Source: Bretschneidera sinensis (lineage: Eukaryota > Streptophyta > Magnoliopsida > Brassicales > Akaniaceae). From it: 64,000 nt of DNA. The position numbers and the translations under genes were made by a program. The DNA lies in contig CM043698.1 in NCBI GenBank assembly GCA_023935145.1, positions 84,236,001 through 84,300,000 of the forward strand, written 5' to 3'. Shown here one piece after another: positions 34,828 through 46,866 of this stretch. The stretch's first letter is position 1; every line of letters begins with the position of its first letter. A model generated the notes under the pieces. It searched no databases. It had not been told where the DNA came from and worked only from the letters and a program-made list of their open reading frames with translations.

Positions 34828-36283
34828 TAATGAGAGTCATAAAATGCATCTTTACAGTACTTAATTGTTAGCATTTTAGGGTTGATCTAGGTTTGAAATG
34901 CATTTTTATACCTTAACAACTCTAAAGTGTCATTCTTGGATCATTGATCTATTTCGATGCATTTTCAGGTACTTTCAGTTCAAAAGAGATGGAAAAGCTA
35001 TCATCACTTGAAGCACAATGACTTGATGAACACCGGAGTGAAGGTTCACAAGCACTTGGAAATGAGTCTCACTAAATTGCCAGAATTGCCCGTCCAGGTC
35101 AATCATTTTTGCAAATTAAATTGTATTGATGCAAGAAGAATCAAGAGATGAGCCATATATGCTTAGAAAGATCCGAAAGTTTATTTTCTGAAGAATTTTA
35201 CGACTCGTAAAAATGATTTTTCTAGATAAAGTTATAACAGTTTTAGTAGACAAAGGTCAGGCTTCCAGAACAGCACCAGTGTGCGTCGCGGCCTCCAGAA
35301 AGTGTAAGAAGCTTGAAGATTCTAAGCCGTGGCCTGACCCAATCTGAGCCGCGGCGTGAGCTCCAACCCCTGTTTCCAAGTTTCGACTTAATTAGGGTTT
35401 TAATGATTGTTTAAACCCTAAAACACCCTTGGACCTTGTGTATTATAAATAGACCACTTAGGATTTAATATTAGACATTCATAATTCATTAAAGAATCAA
35501 TAAAAGGCTGGAAAACTCAAGGGAGGCTGCCACACTCTCCCCCATGGCTAACTAATCTCCAAGCAAGGCGAAAGGATGAATCCCTAGGTGTAGTTGTTCT
35601 TATTTTCCTTTCTTAATTCAGTTGTAATTTGGATTTATTGCTAAACATTGTTTATGATTTATTCTTTGCTTAAACAAGAAGAATTAAGGTTCATATGACA
35701 GCTGCACTGTATGTTCTTCTTATTTTAGATTTTCTTAACCCGGTGATTGCATGCTTCCTCTCCATATAAGTTTAGTCAAGCTCTTCTTATGTCAAGTTGT
35801 TTGGATGTGATTAAGTCCGGTAGATTTATCTTTTAGGTTTGTCCATTACTGCGATATTGTCATAGAGATATATTGTCGTTTCTTGATAAACCTATAGGAT
35901 AGGTCATGTGTGCTTGAATCGAAAGTAAATAGTATTTCATAACAATTACATTAGGGTTTACATGTGCTTTAATTGAATATACACCAATTGCTTGTTTGGG
36001 ATGTGAAACTTGCAATCGAGATAAAAACAACTAAATCGATATTGGAATAAGGCAACGAACCTAGGGAGGATTCTCGGAACCTTGTTGTTTCCTTATTATA
36101 TTTTTCATTACAAATATACAATTTCCTCATAATACTTTACTATCAAAACTCAGATTTACTTATTTAGATTTTATTGTTTCGTATTAAAGTTTACACTTTT
36201 CCTTATAGTTAACTTGTTTCCCTGTGGAATCGACACCCCAAAGCTATGCTACAACTACTGTGTTACTCTTTGGGCGTAATCAA
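34828..36283 (+). repeat. 5' LTR of element B (about 1.46 kb)
   Basis: Starts near TGAGAGTCATAAAATGC and ends GGGCGTAATCAA. A TATA-like TATAAATAG lies at 35,444-35,452. The block 'aagagatgagccatatatgc' and 'aaaatgatttttctagataa' (35,145-35,225) also occurs, inverted, in the solo LTR at 45,562-46,866. A GC-rich stretch with GCCGCGGC-like words lies at 35,285-35,375. Confidence 0.65.
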
Positions 36284-36545
36284 ATTTTGGCGCCGTTTCC
36301 GGGGAGACGCGCTTAAGTACAAAGAAGATTGTCAACTTTTGACATGACGGTAGAAGAATTGTAAATAGTTTTTCTCTTCAGCAGCTGTAAAGGCGGTAAC
36401 TTCGTTCCTTCTTTTAGCTTGCTGAATTATTTTTTTTCTTCTTTCTTTTTATAGTAATTTTTTTATTATTGTTCTTTTTTTCTAAGTTTTGATTTCCTGA
36501 TTTTTTATTCTATTTTATTTATTTCCTCTCTGATTCATTTGATGT

Positions 36546-38100
36546 ATGCTTAGACCAAGAGATTCGCGAGGTAGGTTCATTAAGGGACCCGAATTAGAGA
36601 TACCATTTCCTTCCACGTTCGTTAGTGAAACCTCACCTAGATCAAACCCTAGTGTACACCCAATAGAGAATTTAGAAAATCTTATTAACATGGCTAAAAA
36701 CCCTAATGAGAATGTTGCTAGGACACTTAAAGACTACCCAAACGGCCACTCCATCGTGTATCATGTTCCCCCCTAATGTTCAACAACCTGATTTCAAGCC
36801 GGGCATGATCCAATTGCTACAGACCTTCCATGGATTTGAGAATGAAAACTCTTATATCCATATTAGGGAATTTGAGGAAGTAGTAGCAACCTTTTAAGGT
36901 AGGGCTGATATGGTAGACACCGTCAAACTTCTGTTTTGTCCCTTTTTCACTTAAGGAAAAAGCCAAGGCTTGGCGGTACTCGTTAAGGCCTAGGTCCATA
37001 GGTAGTTGGGATGAGATGACACAAGTTTTCTTCCACAAACACTTCCCAACCCATAAGACCAATAACCTCAAGAGACAAATCTCAAACTTTGCACAAAAGG
37101 AGATTGAAACTTCATATCAAGTTTGGGAACGTTTCAAAGACCTTTTGAATTCTTGTCCACACCATGGGTATGAGAGTTGGAGGGTGGTTAGCTACTTCTA
37201 TGATGGACTTCTAAGTAGGGAAAGACAATTCATAGAAATAATGTGCAATGGGGATTTTATTCAAAAAGATCCTGACCAAGCCATAGATTTCCTAGATGAC
37301 CTATTGAAAAAAGCCCACACTTGGATAGGACCAAATGCCATGGAAAGCACTATAAAAAACCAACCCACCGGGATTTGTCAACTTAAGGAAGATGATAACC
37401 TTAAAGCTCGTTTAGAGGCTCTAACTAAGGAAATTGAAGCCTTAAAAACCAGAAATGCTAAGGCCCCTGAACCGGTTGCTAGGGTAGAGTCCTATGAGCC
37501 TTGTTTCATGTGTAATGGGGTAGATTATTTACCTAAGGATTGTCCAGTTTATTTTGAGATGAAGGAAGAGTGTAATGCTGTAGGTATACCCTTAGGGAAA
37601 CCACATTCACCCTACTCTAACACCTACAATCCCGGCTGGAAGAATCACCCTAATTTCAGTTGGAAATCCGACATGCAACCCCCTGCCCACTCTAGTACCC
37701 AATAGCAACCAGAGGCAACCTCATCTAATGCACCTCAACAATATTTATCTTTGGAAGATATGTTTAAGTCATTTATGTAGGTACATGCCAAGAGTGTGGA
37801 AGATCAAGGAAAAATAAATCAACGGTTGTTAGAGGAACAACAAGCGATCAAAGAGGAACAAAAGGTAATAAAGAGCCAACTCACCAAGTTGACTAGTTTC
37901 TTGACGATTCAAGAGCAAGGTCATTTTCCTTCACAACCGCAACCTAATCCAAGGGGACAACATATGGCACAAATCTCCAACCTTAAAAATCAAAATGTTA
38001 GAGAGGTTAATGCCATAATCACTCGCAGCGGTAAGAAAATTGATAGACCCTCTCTACCATCAATCCTGAATTCTAACACTGTGTGCAACAAAGATAAAAC
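36546..38100 (+). pseudogene. gag of Athila-like element B, truncated
   Basis: Starts MLRPRDSRGRFIKGPELEIP, frameshifts near 36,770, and continues FKPGMIQLLQTFHGFENENS with a stop near 36,896. A long open segment follows at 37,016-37,705 (FFHKHFPTHKTNNLKRQISN, WERFKDLLNSCPHHGYESWR, CFMCNGVDYLPKDCPV). The one Cys-rich knuckle reads CxxCxxxxYLPKDC, where a standard CCHC knuckle would have a His. The segment 37,796-38,100 (Lys/Glu/Gln-rich, then VREVNAIITRSGKKI) is the usual join to protease, but the LTR of element C interrupts it. It is structural protein only. Confidence 0.75.
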
Positions 38101-39342
38101 TAATAGGTACTTAAATAGTTATTTAAGCACCCTAATTTATGCTTGTTAGACTCTTTACCTAGCTAATTATATGAATTTTACTTCATTTTCGTCTTTTATA
38201 TGTTTTTCTCAGGACTTGGACAAAAAGATAATAAATTGGAGCTTTTAGAAGCAAAAATGAAGTTCTGCCATCCAGCAAGGTGCGCTTGAGTGCACCTCAT
38301 TGAGATTCAAGAGTGCACTTAAAGAAGGCTCGAGCACACACCTGCACTCGAGCGCAATTACTCCAGAGGCGGCAAAAGCCAAAATTGGAAAGAAGTCCTC
38401 CTACTCCAAATAGGAATTAGGGTTTCAAGACCCTATAAATAGCCTTGTAAAAACACATAATAGATCATCTTTGGTTCTAGACTCGAAGTAGAGAGCTTAG
38501 GAGAAGAACTGACGACTCGTCTCCCGAGTTTCTTTGGTTTTAGTTTTCAGTTTTTATTTTCATAAAGTTTAGCATGTTTATTCTACTTAGCATGTGTAAC
38601 TAAACACCTATAGGGCTCGATTGAAGCCCTAGTTATGCTTTTCCACATATCTATTCATTGACTATCTTTGCTATGGCCCTGTCTGAATGTTTAACTTGAT
38701 TAATACCTATTTGTATGTAAATTCCTCGTATGTGTGTGCCTGATCAACATATGCATGTGGTATGGATAGGTTAGTCGGATCAATTTGGATGACCGAGTCC
38801 TGGGTTCGACATTAGTAACAAAGGATATCCACACCGGATTCCCGAGTTAATCAACATGGGAAACCGAGAGCAGACCAAGCCCTAGGTCATGTGTGGTTGC
38901 CGATCTCCACAGCCCTCATGCTCTCTTAAGGAACAACTCAGTATAGACCCATGTTGAATCCCTTAAGAGAGAAAAGAGTTAGAGTATACACCATGCCTAA
39001 CTCGTTGCATAGGGAGATCAATAGCCTAAGGAGTGGACCAAGCCCTTAGGTTGGCAACCATTAGATATTCATGATAAGGCTAGAGCATTGAAACTTTACT
39101 TAGTGGGAAAGTATAATTAGAGTGGATATCGTAGTCCTATATTCTCATCATTGTTATTTACTCATAATCAACTATTATTTCTCTTTTCAAACTTGAAGAA
39201 ATTAGTCCTAGAAAGAAATTCACCAATCCCAGTGGAAATGATCTCGTACTTGCACATTATGCTACCACAGACCTTGTGCACTTGCAAGTAAAACGAGTGC
39301 GATTATTTGCGTATTAATTTAGGTAGATAATCGACACAACAA
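38101..39342 (+). repeat. 5' LTR of copy C (1,242 bp)
   Basis: Begins TAATAGGTACTTAAATAG (the 3' LTR has TGACAGG at the same place, so TG has mutated to TA) and ends CGACACAACAA. TATA-like CTATAAATAGCC is at 38,433-38,444, with the CTCGAG-type motif cluster just upstream (38,280-38,360). It aligns with the LTR of copy A. Confidence 0.8.
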
Positions 39343-39347
39343 AATTT

Positions 39348-39366
39348 TGGCGTCGTTGCTGGGGAT
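39348..39366 (+). other. Primer binding site, tRNA-Asp type (copy C)
   Basis: TGGCGTCGTTGCTGGGGAT, two changes from the TGGCGCCGTTGCCGGGGA expected for tRNA-Asp priming, five bases after the LTR end. Confidence 0.75.
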
Positions 39367-39583
39367 TACGCTAAATTTCATTTTAGTATTAATTTTTCAT
39401 TTAAATATTACTGTTTTTAAAATTATTATCTCATAACCCTAATTTTCTTTTTCTCTGTTTCAGGTACCCCTCTGTACCACTTGCGATCGAGCGCACCCTC
39501 CTGTGCGATCGAGCGCAATTGAGGCAGTGAGTGCTCAGAGTAGCAGTGTCTGACTGCTGCACTCACATATCAGCAACAAATTC

Positions 39584-42082
39584 TTGCACGGACGTCGGTC
39601 CAAGAATCCAACAATCCTTCCCTTTGATTTCGAGCTTGAGAGATCTATCCGACAAAGGTTTAGGGATAATTCAGAAGAAGTGGGAGAATGGAGCGAGGAA
39701 GAGATACCGATGGCAGAACAAATAGCTGAACAACAACCACCCGAATGGAGGCCAATAAAGCAATCCTTCGAAGGAAACTATTATATATCGCCGCAGATAC
39801 TCAGTGCACTAACTCACTTTAGGGGTACGCCTAGTGAGGATCCTCATCTACACCTTCGAGAGTTCTTCGACCTCTGCAAATTCCAGCACATCCAAGGATT
39901 AGACCAAGAAGGAATAAGGTTAATTCTTTTCCCTTTTTCCTTGAAAGATAATGCTAAATTATGGTATAATTCTTTGCCTGCAGTTTCCATCCACACTTGG
40001 GAGGAGTTAGCAAGCAAATTTCTAAAGAAGTTCTTCCCAGCCCAAAAGACATGGCAAATGAGGAAAGAAATACAATCCTTCCAACAAAAGGATGGGGATC
40101 TGTTCTTCGAGGCATGGGGACACTTCAACGAGCTACTACTCAAGTGCTCACACCACAATCTACCCAAGAACAAACAAGCCTTTTATGAAGGTTTAAATGA
40201 TTCTAACAAAAATATTGTTGATTCAGGTTGTGGAGGAGTGCTGATGGAAAAGAGCAGCGAAGAGGCGATGGAACTATTCGAAACCCTAAGCGAACACACA
40301 CAGCAGTTCTCCTCACGAGGTAGACACATAACCAAAAGTAAGGGTGTGTATGAGGTAAGCATGAACGGAGGATCATCTCCTCAAATGGCCACCATGGAAA
40401 GAAAAATTGACCTATTAGTGAAAGCCATGGCCGCTCAGAACACCTCGACTAATCCATCAGCTACATTACTACAGGTATGTGCCATTTGCTCACAGTTTGA
40501 TCATGATACTAATACTTGTCCTCTATATTCAGCTGCAGATCATGAGCAAGCTAATTTTGTGGGTTCGAACAATTATCCTCCAAAAAACAACCCCTATGCC
40601 AACATATACAACCCTGGATGGCGGAATCACCCGAACTTTTCATGGAGCAACAACCAAAACAATCAAGGGCAGCAAAGAAATTTCCAAACAGCAGCCCAAC
40701 CTGCTCCTAAACCAAAGAAGAATGACCTTGAAAGCCTAGTGAGACAATTAGCGACTCGGCAACAACAGATCCTAAATAAACATGAACAATTCATGGAAGA
40801 GTCAAAGCAGTTTCGGACTGAAATAAGGCAGATCGCTGCCAAGCGCGAGCAAGCCATTCAAGGACTAGAGGTGCAAATGGGGCAGTTGGCCAAGGAATTG
40901 AGTACCAAAAAGCAAGGAGAACTCCTGACCCAGCCACTACCTAATCCAAAAGGACACCAGCAGCTGAATACCATAACAACCTTAGGAAGTGGAAAGGTCA
41001 TCGGCACCAACGAGCCTACACAAACATCTCCAGACCAACCATCTGCATCTAAGGTAAAGGAGATAGAAAAGGTAAATACACCTTCACCTTTCCTTCAAAG
41101 GTTAGTAAAGCCTAAAAAGAAAACTAAAATGATTGACATATTTAAAACCATGAAAAAAGTAGAAATAAATATTCCTTTATTAGAGGCAATAAAACAACTA
41201 CCTGCTTATGCCAAGTTTCTAAAAGATTGTTACACTAACAAACGAAAGTTTCAGGAACATGAGACGATAGCTTTGACTGAGGAGGTAAGTGCTGTATTAT
41301 CGAGAAAATTGTCACCTAAACTTAAAGATCCTGGTAGCTTCACTATTCCTTGTAGGCTAGGTGACCAGCTATTCGAACGTGCATTATTGGATCTAGGAGC
41401 AAGTGTTAATTTGCTACCTTATAGTTTATTTGAGACACTAGGGTTGGGAGAACTCTAACCAACCTCCATTACGTTACAATTGGTTGATAGAAGCATCAAA
41501 CGGCCTACAGGTATCCTCGAGGATGTTTTAGTAAGAGTAAGTAAATTTATTTTACCTGCTGATTTTATTGTATTAGACATGAAGGAGTGCCAGATGCCTG
41601 TACCACTCCCTATCATTCTAGGGAGACCTGTTATAATCACTGCTGACACAAACATTAATGTAAAAAGAGGTATTGTCACAATGAGAGTAAATGATGAGGA
41701 GATGGAGTTTAAAATCTTTAATACCATAGACCCCCCTGAGACTAGTGATAAATGTCATAATGTAAACTTCATATATGGTGTTCATGAGAAAGTGTTTAAA
41801 GCCCAATTCACTGATCCATTAAGGACCATCCCCAGCCATGCCACTACAAGATTAGATAGTAGGCCAGAAAAAGATAAGGGAAACTCAAATACTCATAGAG
41901 CTATGCACACCCTCAAGATCATACCCAAACTCTTAAGTAAGTATAATGTTAAAAATCTGGCACTTACTAACATTGTTTCTCCTTGTTTTAAAGACCAGGC
42001 ACCACGATTGGAAACAAAGCAGCTGTCCAAGGCACTAGACTCACCTGGTGAGGGCCCTAAGTGCCCTCTTCACAAAACATAG
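39584..42082 (+). pseudogene. gag-protease ORF of copy C, one internal stop
   Basis: A single reading frame of about 830 codons, broken only by TAA at 41,456-41,458 in the sequence GEL*PTSITLQL. Residues 60-230 carry the retrotransposon gag domain (ILFPFSLKDNAKLWYNSLP, WEELASKFLKKFFPAQKTW). A CICSQFDHDTNTCP knuckle follows near residue 305, then a Gln/Lys-rich coiled linker. The protease has DLGASVNLLPYSLF before the stop and ILGRPVIITADTNINVKRG after it. The DLGA catalytic motif is intact here, whereas copy A has DLGE. No polymerase follows. Start chosen at the first Met of the frame, conserved in copy A. Confidence 0.8.
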
Positions 42083-42239
42083 CCTTAATAGCAACCATAG
42101 AGAGCACTTGAGCAAATCCAATTGCTCAGTTTATAGCTCAAGTGCCTCTATCACGGTAAGTGGTACTGAGGCCACTACAAATTGGTAAGACTGTATCAGT
42201 TCCATATTTTTTGCTTTTCCTCATTTCTTTATGTTTTTT

Positions 42240-42465
42240 ACAATATATCAAATTTCTGGCATGCGATCGAGCACATAACTCATGCGCTCGAGTGCCACCT
42301 CGTCCTGCATTGCGAACGAGCGCAATACTTTATGCACTTGCGCATCATGAGATCGAGCGCACTCAGCAAATGCACTCGAGTGCAATCGGGGCAGGGAGTG
42401 CATGTACATATTATACACAGCTTCCTTTCTTTCTCTCGTTTACGTTCTAGCGCACCATGCACCCT
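42240..42465. repeat. Cluster of palindromic CGATCG / CTCGAG motifs, copy C
   Basis: At least five motif copies ('atgcgatcgagcac', 'atgcgctcgagtgcc', 'gagatcgagcgcact', 'gcactcgagtgcaat' and one degenerate) lie in the same place as the cluster at 2,089-2,215 of copy A, between gag-protease and the second ORF. Confidence 0.75.
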
Positions 42466-42467
42466 AA

Positions 42468-42592
42468 AAATCGCACTTGCACACTATGCTACCACAGACC
42501 TTGTGCACTTGAAAGTAAAACAAGTGCGATTATTTGCGTATTAATTTAGGTAGATAATCGGCACAACAAGTTTTTGGTGCCGTTGCCGGGGA
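42468..42592 (+). repeat. Internal copy of the LTR 3' end plus primer binding site
   Basis: About 100 bp matching the last part of the LTR (39,246-39,342), directly followed by TGGTGCCGTTGCCGGGGA. It is placed in the middle of the element where copy A has the first part of its second ORF. The primer site runs straight into second-ORF sequence at 'gacagccacatagaggagca'. Confidence 0.8.
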
Positions 42593-43258
42593 CAGCCACA
42601 TAGAGGAGCAGCCTGATTCATTCCCTCTCTCATACATCATTGAGGACATATGTGCGGGGTAGTATACTGACCGCCACAACAATGCGGGGAGTCGATCGAG
42701 GTTGCCACCCCGTCTATGGTTCATCGACTCAGTCCTACAACGGAATGTGTGTCCCATTGGGCACAAGACACAGAGGCGAGATCAGCTCTTACAAGCCCTA
42801 TATGCTTTTCATCGGGGAAGTTTTAGGATGGGGTACATAACCGACAGACGACCATAGCTAATGTTTGGGGTCTTCCTTTCCCCTTCTTGTTCAGTCATAT
42901 CTTCAAGAAGAAGGGGATTTGAGGATCCTTTATAGATGGCGCGGGTAGTGACCATCCTTTCTTTGGGAGAGCACAGTGAAGCCTCAACCAGTCACACATG
43001 CCTCGAAGACCCAGGGCACAGATTCCTCCCACCGAGCCTGTTGCCGATAATCCGATAGTGGATAATCCGATGAAGGCCGAGCATCCACCGGTGAGCCCTT
43101 CATGGGAGAGGGATTATATAGACATGGGCTCTATTGAGTATCAGCATCTCTTAGATGAGCTATCTTCTTTCCGCTGTGAGCCATCCGACATTCGTCGAGA
43201 GGATCGTGAGGCAGCTCATTTGATCCATCAGTGGATCGATAGGTTAGAGGCATAGTTC
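42593..43258 (+). pseudogene. Second ORF of copy C (plant-transposon-protein-like), N-terminus lost
   Basis: Corresponds to 1,690-1,016 of copy A. Readable pieces are YIIEDICAG near 42,630, then FIDSVLQRNVCPIG-like sequence in a shifted frame, and an open segment 42,998-43,255 with MPRRPRAQIPPTEPVADNPI and GSIEYQHLLDELSSFRCEPS. The upstream part, roughly 370 bp in copy A, is replaced by the internal LTR fragment. Several stops lie between pieces. Confidence 0.6.
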
Positions 43259-43379
43259 ACACGACAGGGGTGATGTTGTAGGCCATCCTTGATCGTTTAC
43301 CTCCTGCACCCGATACCGTCTCAACTGCACCCACTGATGATCAGCAATGAGGAGATACCTAGTCTGGCTGAAGACGTTA

Positions 43380-44788
43380 AACTTAGTGCTCATGGGAGGC
43401 ACCCCAGACATATCCTTTTCATATTAGTACTTTTCATTTATTTATAATCATATTTACATGTCTACTATTTATATTTTGTTTTCCGGAACAACGTTTGTTT
43501 TCCTTTGTTAGGTACTTAGTGCGTGCATCTAGTTCAAGTTTGGGGGCGTATACAAGCAAGCAAACAACTTAGTTCTCCATCTCCCAGGTCAGATCTTTTC
43601 ATACCACACACATTGGGGACAATGTGCATTTTAAGTTTGGGGGTAGTGGGAGATACTAGATACTATCACACACGCACTTAAAACACATGCGCACACACTA
43701 AGTCCCAGTTTTTTAGGAAGATAAATGCATGTTTTTTTTTATAAACAAAAAAAATTTTGGTTGGTTTAAAATTTTGATAACACTTCATTAGTAAGCTTAA
43801 AAGCTAGAACACATAGTCTTGCAATAGGAGTTTTACAAAGTTTAGTTACCTACCTCAAGGCACCTAAGAACTCACGAGTTTGATCCAAATTTGCACAAGC
43901 ACATTTAGCACGCATTCGTGTGGGGTATAACATGTAATTCTTCTGTATTACTTCCATTACCTAAATTGTAATCGGATAACTTGTTGAAAAGAACCCTTTG
44001 GCATAATAAAAATAAAGAAAAATAATCATAATGCAAAAAGAAATTCAAAAGGCTTCTAAAAATCATTAAGAACTTTCCACTGAGTAACTGGGCCTCTTGC
44101 CTCAGTAAGCATTGAGTGTTCACGTCAAAAGGTGGGAAGTAAGCTCTTAATGATCATAATAGAAATTTTCACTGAGTAACTGGGCCTCTTGCCTCAGTAA
44201 GCATTGAGCGTTCACATTAAAATGTGGGAATTTCATTAAAAAAGTATAAAAACCTGTTAGTTCTGTAGCCTTTTTGACTCGAGTTAGTAAGTCCTTAGGG
44301 GTATTTTTTACACTTAATGCCCTAAAACCATCTGGTTTGGGAGAAATTGGCCAAACACTCGTTATAAGAGTCAAATAGAAAGCTCGATGGAACTCAACAT
44401 GGCAAAGATCGCATGATAAAAGAAGAAAGAAAAGCAAGTATTATGCCATTTTGTTCTCTTTAACAAGAAATTCGATAAAGATTTTGGGCACCACTATACA
44501 CTAGAATTATATGGAAGTCCCATCTTATATGTGCTAACTCATCACACACAAATCAAACTTGCGATGCCTTAAGCCAACCTTAGGTAAGCAACATAAAACT
44601 TTTGAAAGTCTTGTAACAATCCAAATGTGTTTTTATTTTAAGCTTACTCATGAACGGTTATCATAGTTTTTATGCACAACCCAAATTTTTAGGTGTCATG
44701 AGAATGAATTTATCTTTCAAAGTTTTGTTTTCACATAGTCTTTAGTTTTGTATTGCTAAGGAACTAGCAATATGTAAGTTTGGGGGTG
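43380..44788 (+). other. 3' noncoding tract of copy C with repeated AAGTTTGGGGG tracts
   Basis: No ORF. AAGTTTGGGGG occurs at about 43,538, 43,632 and 44,777; the last lies just before the 3' LTR start and is the likely polypurine tract. A unit of about 80 bp containing 'actgagtaactgggcctctt' is present twice (44,076-44,150 and 44,168-44,230), as in copy A. Confidence 0.65.
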
Positions 44789-44935
44789 TGACAGGTGCTT
44801 AAATAGTCATATTTAAGCCCCCTAATTTACGCTTGTTAGACTCTTTACCTAGCTAATTACATGGATTTTACTTCATTTTCGTGTCTTGTCATCCAATTTT
44901 CTTGTCAATGACAAAAAGAATGCCACATAACAGAT
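44789..44935 (+). repeat. Truncated 3' LTR of copy C
   Basis: TGACAGGTGCTTAAATAG and the following 'gcttgttagactctttacct' match the start of the LTR at 38,101. Similarity ends near 'gacaaaaag' at about 44,935, where tandem-repeat sequence of the neighbouring Tat-like element soon begins. Confidence 0.75.
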
Positions 44936-44989
44936 AAATATAATAAGGATTCTGAAGAGAATAGACTCAGGTTGTGAGCTCACTGAAGT

Positions 44990-45561
44990 TTTATGGTGAA
45001 GGTCGAGATAGGTTGGGCCTACCTTCTTGGAGTTTTTGAAAAAGTTTGAGGCTCGATAATGCTCGGGGCATTCTACTCGGAGCATTTAGCTTGGGGTTTT
45101 TGAAAATATTCGAGGTTGGAGAATGCTTGGGGCATTCAACTCAGAATTTTTGAAAAGGTTCAAGGCTCGAGAATTCTCGGGGCATTCAACTTAGAATTTT
45201 TGAAAAGGTCAAAGGCTCAAGAATGCTTAAGGTATTCAGTTCGAAGTTTTTGAAAAGGTTTGAGGTTGGCGAATTCTTGAGGCATTTAGCTTGGACTTTT
45301 TGAAAAATTCCAAGCCTCGAAAATGCTCCGGGTATTCAGCTCGGAGTTTTAGAAAAGATCCGAGGCCAAAGAATGCTCGGGGCATTTAACTCAGAGTTTC
45401 AGAAAAGGTCAGAGGCTCGAGGGTGCTCAGGGAATTCAACTCAAAATTTTTGAAAAGCTCTAAGGTTGGAGACTACTCGGGGCATTCAACTCGGAGTTTT
45501 TGAAAAGGTCCAAGGCTTGAAAATGCTCAGGGCATTAAGCTTGAAATTTTTTAAAAGATCC
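44990..45561. repeat. Tandem array, 50-bp unit, about 11 copies (left half)
   Basis: The unit contains 'aatgctcggggcattcaact' and 'tttttgaaaaggttcgaggc'; the word ggcattcaac recurs at 45,131 and 45,181, giving a 50-bp period. Copies differ by several bases. The array continues at 46,867 after an inserted LTR. Confidence 0.85.
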
Positions 45562-46866
45562 TTGTTGTGAGTTTTAAATTACTCACAAGCGCATGTGTCG
45601 TTTGCAATATAGTGTTGTGCAAGTGCGAGGTCAAATCCACAGAGAATTGCGTTATGAAAATATTTTTATTTAAACTAAGCCTATTTTAACCTAGTTCCAA
45701 GTTTTGAATTGTCTTTTGCAAAACAAATATAAACTAAACTAAATTGATTTAAAGACTAATGATAAAAACACTAAGGTTTTTGAATCCACCCCACCAAAGT
45801 AAAGCATATATCTTCATGTTCTATATAAAAATAACCTATCAAAACATTCCATGAATCTAACTTTAAACAAATCACAACAAATATCTCAATTAAACCAAAA
45901 TAATCCAGTGTATCCGCTTTTAACAAATCACAAAGGATATCCAATTTAATCAAAAACAATTCGATGTATCCATCAGATGAAACACACAGAATTTCCAACA
46001 TAACAATTTAAATGCAATCAATCATAAGATTTTACTCAAATAATTGAACAGAACATTTATACTAAAAAAAAAAAATCAGAAATGTATAAACAAATCTGAA
46101 AATATTATGCCAAACAACAGCGAGGCTTCATCTTCAACCTTAGCTGAAGATTTTAGCCACTCATAATCATGAAACTAAAGTTCACAATAACAGTGCTAAA
46201 CATTAAACTTTAAAACTAACAAAAGTAGTAAATTAAAAACTGACTATACATAGGGAAAAATTCCACTCGCTGCTGGGCGGTGCTTCCCCTCGCGGTAACA
46301 AAGCCTTCAAGATCCACCAAAATGCTAACAAAAGTCTTTCGGATTGCACACCAATTGCTTCAGTGAGGTAGGGCTTTTATAGGGGAATTCCCGGAGTACA
46401 ATGTGTTTCAAATTCGATGTGGGATACTGCCCGAGTGCGCTCGAGCACATACTGGTGCACCGCAAAGCATTTTTAACCGATGTTGGATGTGCGAGTGCGC
46501 ACTTGCGATCGATCGCAAGTCTGGTGTGCTCGAGTGCACTAAACATCTTCAGCTTAACCTTTGTGTACTAAAACTGCCATAACTTTCTCTAGAAAAATCA
46601 TTTTTATGAGCCGTAAAATTCCTCAGAAGAATAGACTTCCGGATTTTTCCAAGCATATATGGTTTATCTCTTGGTTCTTCCTGAATCAATACAGTAAAAT
46701 CCACAAAAATGACTGATCTGTACAGACAATTCTGACAATTTTAGTGAAACTCCTTTCCCAGTGCTTGTAAACCTGAAAAACAATGAAAACAACTCAAAGT
46801 AACAAATTCCTAAGCTAACAAATGTAAATTAAGTGGCCAAAATATGCAATATTTGGCACTCATCAA
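45562..46866 (-). mobile_element. Solo LTR (element B family) with GATCC target duplication
   Basis: A 1,305-bp insertion in the tandem array, flanked on both sides by GATCC (45,557-45,561 and 46,867-46,871). Read on the minus strand it begins TTGATGAGTGCC and ends CTCACAACAA. Its interior matches the LTR of element B (34,828-36,283), for example around 'ccatatatgcttggaaaaat'. It also contains the CTCGAG/CGATCG motif cluster (46,430-46,540). The ORF 46,001-45,771 within it is not a gene. Confidence 0.8.

Larger units (their letters stand above)
34828..38100 (+). mobile_element. Athila-like Ty3 retrotransposon (element B), cut in gag
   Basis: 5' LTR (34,828-36,283), primer binding site TGGCGCCGTTTCCGGGGAG (36,288-36,306; complementary to tRNA-Asp with one mismatch), then gag from 36,546. 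At 38,101 the LTR of element C begins, and the rest of element B is not found on the far side in this window. The same LTR family appears as a solo copy at 45,562-46,866 in reverse orientation. Confidence 0.7.
38101..44935 (+). mobile_element. Ty3-type LTR element without polymerase (copy C)
   Basis: LTR (38,101-39,342), primer binding site, gag-protease ORF (39,584-42,082), motif cluster, an internal LTR-end fragment (42,468-42,592), remains of the second ORF (42,593-43,258), a 3' noncoding tract with G-rich purine runs, and the first about 145 bp of a 3' LTR (44,789-44,935). It is the best preserved member of the family of copy A. No RT, RNase H or integrase sequence is seen. The 3' LTR is truncated where the Tat-like element begins. 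Confidence 0.8.

Noticed and set aside
42160..42544. Two overlapping plus-strand ORFs after the gag-protease frame
   Set aside because: They cover the palindromic motif cluster and the LTR-end fragment and have no counterpart in copy A.
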